A stretch of DNA of 64,000 nt, from positions 70,163 through 134,162 of the forward strand of contig DASQOR010000065.1 of the NCBI GenBank assembly GCA_035644395.1, given 5' to 3'. Position numbers and translations under genes: made by a program. Source of the DNA: JBGPLJ01 sp035644395 (GTDB lineage: Bacteria; Pseudomonadota; Gammaproteobacteria; Steroidobacterales; Steroidobacteraceae). Shown here one piece after another: positions 58,546-64,000 of this stretch; the first letter of the stretch is position 1, and the number at the start of each line of letters is the position of its first letter. Under the pieces are notes generated by a model. That model saw only the letters and a list, made by a program, of their open reading frames with translations. It did not search any database and was not told the origin of the DNA.

Positions 58546-60327
58546 CTAGTTCACGGCGGACAGGATGTCCTGCGGCACGTAATCGCGCTGTGGAATGAAA
58601 AGCACGCGGTCGGCGTAGTTGCCGCCGAGAAATCCGATGGCGAGATCGAGTTCCGGCACGGCAATGGCAACCTGGCCGCCATTGCCGCCGGCATGGAATG
58701 CCTTGAGCTTGCGTCCCTGGTAGTCGTATTCGTCGATCCACCACAGGTACCCATAGGGGGATTTGCCGATGTGGACGAGCGGCGAGGTGGCGCGTTCGCA
58801 CCACTCCCGGCTGACGATGCGCCGCCCGTTCCACGTGCCGCCGTCCATCATGAGCTCGGCGAACTTCAGGAAGTCCCGCAGGGTCACCTGCATGCCTCCG
58901 CCCATGTACGGTTCGCCGTTCGGCTGCAGATTGAGCGCGTAGTGTTTCATGTCGAGCGGTTCCGCGACGAGCGTGCGGAAGAGCTCGGCGAGGGGCCGGC
59001 CCGTTTTCACCGCCATGACGCCGCCGAGGAGGTTCGGCTCGGCGCTGCAATACACGGGGACCGTACCCGGGTCGGTCGCCATGGGCACCGCGAGCGTATA
59101 GCGATACCAGTCGAGCTCGTCCTGTTGATCCTGCATGCGATCTTCGTTGCCGGGCGCGGCGTCGTTGCCGTCGTCGCAGAAGAAGCCCGCCGACATCGTG
59201 AGCAGGTGCTCGACCTTCATCGCCTGCTTGCGTGGCTCGAGCGGTCCCGGCGCCACCCGGGATTTCATGGCCTCGTACACCGGCGTGTCGACGCTGAAGC
59301 CGCCAAGTCTCCGCTGCACCACCGCTCCGGCGAGGGTCGCGGTGAAGCTCTTCGACGCGGAACGCAGGCTGTGCAACTGATCGCGGCTGATCCCGTGGAA
59401 ATATTCCTCGAGCACGAGCCGGCCATGCCGCGCGATCAGCACACCGTGGATTTCCGAGGCGTGGACCGAGTCCATCGGCGTGTCGATGAGCTTGCGGATG
59501 AAGGTCTCGATCGTTTCGCGCGAGATGCCTTCCTGGTCGAGCGTCGACACTTGCCAGCCGTCGTCGCGGGCGCGCGGCGGCTCATAGGCATAGGGCGCCG
59601 TCGGGAAGCCGCGCGGATAGAAATCGCTCGCTTCGCCCGCCTTGACGCGGTGGAAGTCGTAGCTGCCGTTCGCGCGCGGGAGGTAAAAGGAGAATGTCTC
59701 GTCCTCGCGGTCGTAGCGGCCCGTCACGTAAGCGGTTTCCGGGTCCGCGTCCTTGCGCCGGGAGTAAAGCGTCACGCGCTCGCCGTCTACCGTGAGCCGG
59801 GTGATGTTGAGGAACACCCCGAGGTTGCGCTCCGGGTTGCGAAGAAAAGTGGAATAGCTGCCGGCCGTCGGCGTTGCCGCGAGTGGCAGGTACATCGTGA
59901 CACGGTCTTCAAGCGGTGTGACCGTGCCGCGCCACTCAGCCTTCCCGATCCGGGTGAGCGGGACGGGCGTCGCATGACCGCCGCCGTCCTGGAAGTTGCG
60001 CGGCTGTATCCACCAGGCGCTCGCCGGCGCGCCGGCCGGGTCGATCGCGAGCCGCAGGCGCCCGCGCTTCGAGCCAAAGTCGCAATTCACCGTGTCGGCC
60101 GCGGCCTGTGCGGTCGCCGTGCGACCGTCGATCCCGGCGCGCCACTCGGTGCCGACCTGCTCGATCGAGATCGGGCCGCGCAGGGCGGGACCGAAGCGTC
60201 TTTCGGCCTGCCACAGGCCGGAAAGATCCCGAGAGGCCGCCGCAGCGTCCGGCGTCGCGGCGGACGAGGGCAGAACGAACGTCCAGCTGAGCCAGGCGGC
60301 CAGCAGCCGCTGCGGGATGTTTTTCAT
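58546..60327 (-). CDS. Exported class C beta-lactamase-fold serine hydrolase
   Basis: A 593-residue exported hydrolase (signal peptide about 1-22). The first about 250 residues form a beta-rich domain of unknown type. The rest is a class C beta-lactamase/esterase/PBP-like domain with the nucleophile in SASKSF (SxxK), YCSAEPN where Tyr-x-Asn is expected, and HAGGNGG in place of KTG. Motifs differ enough that a peptidase or esterase role is more likely than antibiotic resistance. Converges with the yceI gene, 6 bases apart. Confidence 0.85.
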   Translation of the reverse strand: MKNIPQRLLAAWLSWTFVLPSSAATPDAAAASRDLSGLWQAERRFGPALRGPISIEQVGTEWRAGIDGRTATAQAAADTVNCDFGSKRGRLRLAIDPAGAPASAWWIQPRNFQDGGGHATPVPLTRIGKAEWRGTVTPLEDRVTMYLPLAATPTAGSYSTFLRNPERNLGVFLNITRLTVDGERVTLYSRRKDADPETAYVTGRYDREDETFSFYLPRANGSYDFHRVKAGEASDFYPRGFPTAPYAYEPPRARDDGWQVSTLDQEGISRETIETFIRKLIDTPMDSVHASEIHGVLIARHGRLVLEEYFHGISRDQLHSLRSASKSFTATLAGAVVQRRLGGFSVDTPVYEAMKSRVAPGPLEPRKQAMKVEHLLTMSAGFFCDDGNDAAPGNEDRMQDQQDELDWYRYTLAVPMATDPGTVPVYCSAEPNLLGGVMAVKTGRPLAELFRTLVAEPLDMKHYALNLQPNGEPYMGGGMQVTLRDFLKFAELMMDGGTWNGRRIVSREWCERATSPLVHIGKSPYGYLWWIDEYDYQGRKLKAFHAGGNGGQVAIAVPELDLAIGFLGGNYADRVLFIPQRDYVPQDILSAVN

Positions 60328-60399
60328 GGACGGCGGCTCCCTGTTGTCGGGGCAGGGATGCGGCGAGCGGAGAAAGGGTTGCAGGAATCGTGGCGCCGT

Positions 60400-60564
60400 T
60401 CATCGGGCGCGCATCGACGCTGCGCGCGCTTCCTGCGCCCGGCCGAGGCTGAGGAGAAAGTCCGCTTGCGCGGCCGCGGCGCCTATCGCCAGCAGGCCGA
60501 GGATGCCGGCGAGCGCCGCAAAGCGCCAAGCCGGGCCTCGCTGTCGCAAGGGATGCTTCGCCAC
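60400..60564 (-). CDS. Possible small membrane protein, 54 residues
   Basis: A GTG at 60564 shares its G with the TAG stop of the M28 gene (TAGTG). The frame gives a basic start (VAKHPLRQRGPAW), one hydrophobic segment (FAALAGILGLLAIGAAAA) and an Arg/Ala-rich tail, then TGA. Translational coupling and a clear membrane segment argue for it; short length and no recognised family argue against it. Confidence 0.4.
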   Translation of the reverse strand: MAKHPLRQRGPAWRFAALAGILGLLAIGAAAAQADFLLSLGRAQEARAASMRAR

Positions 60565-62504
60565 TACTGCAGCACCCCGATCTTCTTCAGCGCTTGCAGG
60601 TATTCGACGACCAGCTCGAGCGATACGGGGCCATATTCCGCGGCGAGCTCATCCGTGATCTCCCGCGCGTTGCGCTTGCCGTCGGCGAAGTTGAGCGCCT
60701 CATAGGCGTATTCGTCGCCGTCACCCCAGGCGCCTTCATAGTCGAGGAGTTTCGGTTTCGCGACACCAGCCGCCTTGATGTGATCGTCGAAATAGTCGTA
60801 GCCGAATACGGACATCGGGCCGCGCGGTTCCCGCGCGCGCTTGAAGACCAGCTTGCCGTCGCCGGTCGCTGCAACGGCGGACGTCGCCGGGCCGGGTGCG
60901 GCCGAAGTTCCATCGAGCGCCGCGAGCACACCGCGCTCGTATTCCGCAGCCGGCTGAGCCGGCGTATGCCGTTCCATCGCCTGCGACTCGCGTAGCAGGC
61001 GGCCGGCGGCCACCGCCCGGTCCGTCGCCGCAACGTCGCGCGCAGAGAAGTTCGCGAGGAAATATCCGCTCGCCGCTCCGATGAGCGCCACGCGCTTCAG
61101 CTTCGTCGGGTCGATGTTCGCGGCCGAGTCGAAATTCGTATGGATATAGCGGTCCGGCCAATCGTTCAGGTAGATGGCGGGAATGCCGAACGAGGAGTCC
61201 TGGTACACGTCATGGTCGCTCCCCATGGTGTAGGCGGAGTAGTCGGCGCGCAGCGGCTCCTTGCCGCCTTCCGGCGCAACGAGCGGGTAGTCCGCGGCGA
61301 GGCCCGCCGCAAACCGGTACGACTCGGTATTGATCCAGGCGGCGAACGCCCAGGCGACATCGTGGACATACGACGGCAGGCTCGCCGGACCGCGCGTGAC
61401 GTGAAAGACCGCTTTCGTTTCCGGGCCGCCACCGACCATGTCCATGTGAATCGCCGTGCGGATGCGCTTCGCGAATTCCGGCTTCGCATTGAGGAGCGTG
61501 ACCGTGCCTTCCACCTCCGGCGGCCAGATGAAGCGGATCGTACGGGCGGGACGTACGAGCTTGCCGTCCTCGATCAGCCGCTCGAGTGTTCGTGCCACTT
61601 CGAGAATGGTCACGCAGCCGCTCGCATTGTCGTTCGCGCCCGGCCGCTGATGATCGAGGTGGCAGGAGAAGGCGATTTCCTCGCTCTTCAGCCTGGGATC
61701 TCCGCCGGGGATGAGGGCGGTGACCACTTCGTAGGCGGCGGGATGTTGGCCGGCCTTCACCGTCGCGTGCAGCCGGATCGCTTCGCCCGCCCGGAGCCGC
61801 GCCTGCATCGCCCGGGCGGTCTTCAGCGACACCATGAATGCAAAGGTCCGGTGCGGCGAGAAGGAATCGAGGTGGCCCCAGCGAATCAGGTTGTCGTTCT
61901 CTCCCGACCACGCCGTTTTCTGGTTCTGCGCGTAGCTCACGATGCCGGCCGCACCGAATTGTCCGACGCCGACCTGCTGCGCGCCATCGGCCTGTGAGGA
62001 CACCAGGATCATCTTGCCCCTGACGTCCTTGCCCGCGTAGTCGGCTTCCTTGTCGCCGCCGCCGACATCGACGAGATCTGCCGTGACGTCGGCGGACTCG
62101 CTGTCCTCCGCAAGCACGATGGGCTCGGCGGCGAAACTTGCGATCTTCGTTTCCGCGCCGTCCTTGACCTCGGACAGTTCCGCGACTTCTGCATCCCAGG
62201 CCATACGCGCCCGCTGCGTGCCGTAGAAGATCTTGCCATCGGCGGGAAATGTGAGGATCTCGACGCTGCTCAATCCATAGGCCCGTGCGCGCTCCGCCAC
62301 GAGCTCGGCCGCCGCGTGAAAACCCTGCGAGCCGCGCTGGCGGTGAAAGCGTGCGAGCCCCTCGAGATTGCGCCTGGCCGTCTCGCCGCTCAGTTCATTG
62401 GCCATGGCCGCCACGTCCTTTTCCGGAAGGAGCGGTGGCGACTGGGAGAAAGCGGACGCGCAGAGCCCGGCCCACGCCAGGCCAAGGAGGGAGATGTGGC
62501 GCAC
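60564..62504 (-). CDS. Exported M28-family metallopeptidase
   Basis: A 646-residue exported protein (signal peptide about 1-20, ending ASAFS). A PA-like insertion (about 120-230, GKDVRGKMILVSSQADGA) precedes the M28 fold. Zinc ligands are visible: His/Asp in AFSCHLDHQRPGANDNASG, a Glu in WPPEVEGTVTLL, Asp in AIHMDMVGGGPE and His in GSDHDVYQDSSF. The usual EE pair is replaced by PEVEG, seen in some aminopeptidase-like M28 members. Expected to release N-terminal amino acids in the periplasm. Confidence 0.87.
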   Translation of the reverse strand: MRHISLLGLAWAGLCASAFSQSPPLLPEKDVAAMANELSGETARRNLEGLARFHRQRGSQGFHAAAELVAERARAYGLSSVEILTFPADGKIFYGTQRARMAWDAEVAELSEVKDGAETKIASFAAEPIVLAEDSESADVTADLVDVGGGDKEADYAGKDVRGKMILVSSQADGAQQVGVGQFGAAGIVSYAQNQKTAWSGENDNLIRWGHLDSFSPHRTFAFMVSLKTARAMQARLRAGEAIRLHATVKAGQHPAAYEVVTALIPGGDPRLKSEEIAFSCHLDHQRPGANDNASGCVTILEVARTLERLIEDGKLVRPARTIRFIWPPEVEGTVTLLNAKPEFAKRIRTAIHMDMVGGGPETKAVFHVTRGPASLPSYVHDVAWAFAAWINTESYRFAAGLAADYPLVAPEGGKEPLRADYSAYTMGSDHDVYQDSSFGIPAIYLNDWPDRYIHTNFDSAANIDPTKLKRVALIGAASGYFLANFSARDVAATDRAVAAGRLLRESQAMERHTPAQPAAEYERGVLAALDGTSAAPGPATSAVAATGDGKLVFKRAREPRGPMSVFGYDYFDDHIKAAGVAKPKLLDYEGAWGDGDEYAYEALNFADGKRNAREITDELAAEYGPVSLELVVEYLQALKKIGVLQ

Positions 62505-62522
62505 GAAAACCTCTTCGGATCG

Positions 62523-63218
62523 TTATTGCTTGTGAGCCGGAGCGCGCGCGACCTCGGCGAGCATCGCCGCGAGCGCCTCGGGCGCCGACCATTGGGCGTT
62601 GTGATTGGCGGTCAGGGTCAGCACCGGCCAGCCGTTCGCCTTCGCGCGCAACGACTGCGGATAGAACTCGTCGTTCTCGGGACGCGTGCCTTGTTCCACC
62701 GTGAGGATATAGGTCGCATCGAGTGCGCGCGCCGCCGGGTTCTTCAGGACGATGGCATCCGTGATGGTCTTGAGCGATTGCGGCTCGTCGTGCGGCGGTG
62801 GCTCGTTGGCGCCGACCCATTTCGGGACGATGTAGCCGTCCTTGCTCATGGCGCTGAGATCCGCGCCGCGCGTGCCGACGAGGCCCATCATGCTTTCGCC
62901 GTCGCGGGGGATGAACGCGTCCAGGTACACGAGTCGCCGGATCCGGTCGGGCACGCGATCGGCAACCCCCGTGATCACCATGCCGCCGTAGCTGTGGCCG
63001 ACCAGCACCACGTCGCGCAGGTCCTCCATCTCGATCAGCCCGACCACGTCCTGGATATGCGTGTCGAGGTCGACCCGGCCGCCGCCGAGATGCTTGCGCT
63101 CGCCCAGGCCGGTTAGCGAAGGTGCGTGCACCTGGTGCCCGCCTTTGCGCAGGAGCGCGGACACGTCGCGCCAGCACCAGCCGCCGTGCCAGGCGCCGTG
63201 CACCAGCACGAAAGTCAT
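62523..63218 (-). CDS. Alpha/beta hydrolase (salicylate-esterase-like)
   Basis: A 231-residue alpha/beta hydrolase without signal peptide. The oxyanion segment VLVHGAWHGGWCWRDV is at 4-19 and the nucleophile elbow GHSYGGMVI near residue 75; His in NHNAQWSAPEAL completes the triad. This short, lid-light form resembles plant methyl-salicylate esterases and bacterial EstC-like enzymes. Start overlaps the PqiB-like stop (ATGA). Confidence 0.87.
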   Translation of the reverse strand: MTFVLVHGAWHGGWCWRDVSALLRKGGHQVHAPSLTGLGERKHLGGGRVDLDTHIQDVVGLIEMEDLRDVVLVGHSYGGMVITGVADRVPDRIRRLVYLDAFIPRDGESMMGLVGTRGADLSAMSKDGYIVPKWVGANEPPPHDEPQSLKTITDAIVLKNPAARALDATYILTVEQGTRPENDEFYPQSLRAKANGWPVLTLTANHNAQWSAPEALAAMLAEVARAPAHKQ

Positions 63219-64000
63219 TTATCCGAGGCGAGCGGGATCTTCGGCTGCCAGGCGAGCCATTCCTTCTTCGGCTCGTCGTGCAGGAAGAAGGCGGTGCCGG
63301 GCTTGGCGCGCGGCGAGTTGGGAGGTGAAGCGAACTCCACTCCGCCCGTGGCGAGCGCCCGCAGCGATTCGAACTCCACTTCGAGGCCTTTCAGAATCCC
63401 CCCCTTCACGCTGATGCCGCTGGTGTCCCAGAACGCGGAGCCCTCGCGCACCAGCGGCGCGTAGCGGCTCTGGATCAGCACGGTGACGTCGGCCGAGGCG
63501 GCGTTGGCCGACAGCTCGAGCTTCTGCACCGTGCCGACCTCGATGCCGCGATAGTACACCGGCGAATTCGGCCGCAGCGACTTCGGCCGCTCGGCGCGCA
63601 GCACCAGGCGCAGGCCGTTTTCTTCCAGCGGCGCGGTCTCGCGGCCGACGAAGCTGCGGCGCGGCTCGCCTTCGCCGGGGCGCACCTCGATCTCCGGCCC
63701 GCTCAGCACGGTGTTCAGGCCGGTGACGCTGCCGAAGCCGACCTGCGGGCGCACGATCCAGAAGATCGCGCCTTCGCTGGCCACCGCGGCTGCCGAGCGG
63801 CGCAGCCGCGCCGTCACCAGCACGTGCTGGTGGTCCTTGGACAGCTCGACGCCGGTGACCTCGCCGATCGGCACGCCCCGATACTTCACCGGCGTCTGGC
63901 CGATACGCAGCCCGGCGCCCTGGTTGAACTGGATGGTGACCTCCGGCCCGAAGGCGCGCATGCGCTCGTAGACCAGCCAGCCCGCCACCGCCGCGGCGAC
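63215..64000 (-). CDS. MCE/PqiB-like protein, C-terminal part; 5' end outside window
   Basis: About 261 residues, open to the window edge. It contains at least two MCE (MlaD-type) units: VTIQFNQGAGLRIGQTPVKYRGVPIGEV and a second around SPVYYRGIEVGTVQKLELS (landmarks given separately). PqiB and YebT proteins have several such units and form tubes that carry lipids between the two membranes. The upstream hydrophobic residues (GWLVYE) suggest the end of an N-terminal anchor, so the missing part may be short or hold more units. Coupled to the hydrolase gene downstream. Confidence 0.8.
   Translation of the reverse strand, partial: VAAAVAGWLVYERMRAFGPEVTIQFNQGAGLRIGQTPVKYRGVPIGEVTGVELSKDHQHVLVTARLRRSAAAVASEGAIFWIVRPQVGFGSVTGLNTVLSGPEIEVRPGEGEPRRSFVGRETAPLEENGLRLVLRAERPKSLRPNSPVYYRGIEVGTVQKLELSANAASADVTVLIQSRYAPLVREGSAFWDTSGISVKGGILKGLEVEFESLRALATGGVEFASPPNSPRAKPGTAFFLHDEPKKEWLAWQPKIPLASDK

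Noticed and set aside
58546..60327. Serine hydrolase as an antibiotic-resistance beta-lactamase
   Set aside because: Tyr-x-Asn and KTG are both changed (YCSAEPN, HAGG) and a large extra N-terminal domain is present, so resistance is not supported.

Overview
The window is G+C-rich (about two thirds by eye), densely coded, and free of tRNA, rRNA, phage or transposase genes. Gene order points to a gammaproteobacterium: pepP-ubiH-visC-like, lgt-thyA, and a glycine cleavage operon with a split P protein (gcvPA/gcvPB). A Steroidobacteraceae- or Nevskiales-like lineage would fit, but this is inferred from style and order, not from a marker gene. Many genes begin with GTG or overlap the previous stop by 1-4 bases (ATGA/GTGA), so most runs of same-strand genes look like operons.

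Layout. 1-3.2 kb: end of pepP and two ubiquinone-ring flavin hydroxylases. 3.3-6.6 kb (minus): PCD, ispG and a DUF885 metallopeptidase-like protein. 6.7-11.8 kb: tandem glycine riboswitch with terminator, then gcvT-gcvH-gcvPA-gcvPB-dgkA. 11.8-19.7 kb: PfkB kinase, a large Nma111p-like double protease, a Sua5-type protein, and an OmpR-type regulator with a hybrid histidine kinase. 19.7-33 kb: envelope proteins (Spy-like, beta-barrel, FKBP, M23 peptidase), aldo-keto reductase, Ycf46-like AAA ATPase, ODC-like decarboxylase and several small enzymes. 33-38 kb: rlmI-like, lgt, thyA, MFS and SET-domain genes. 38-54 kb: mainly exported enzymes and peptidases (beta-propeller, Tat-exported flavoprotein, DUF885-like, PSMA-like M28, amidohydrolase, trypsin-like, subtilase with P domain). 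54-58.5 kb: an ECF42-type sigma factor with two YCII/DGPF proteins, then ArsR, a double SRPBCC protein and YceI. 58.5-64 kb (minus): serine hydrolase, a possible small membrane protein, M28 peptidase, alpha/beta hydrolase and an MCE/PqiB-like fragment.

The most striking observation is in the glycine riboswitch. The variable peripheral helix of its second aptamer is occupied by a perfect 28-bp hairpin repeat. A related hairpin (shared GGGGACA near the ends) lies between the response regulator and the histidine kinase, where it overlaps the regulator's stop codon. A third, unrelated 37-bp perfect inverted repeat separates the ubi genes from the PCD gene. These look like non-autonomous hairpin elements, one of them accommodated inside a structured regulatory RNA.

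Other points of interest are a bacterial protein with the full Nma111p-type double-protease architecture, a DUF885 paralogue with an altered zinc motif, a subtilase with Glu where the catalytic His is expected, a frameshifted exported protein, a decayed SnoaL-like gene, and several -10-like boxes so close to start codons that short-leader or leaderless transcripts are plausible.
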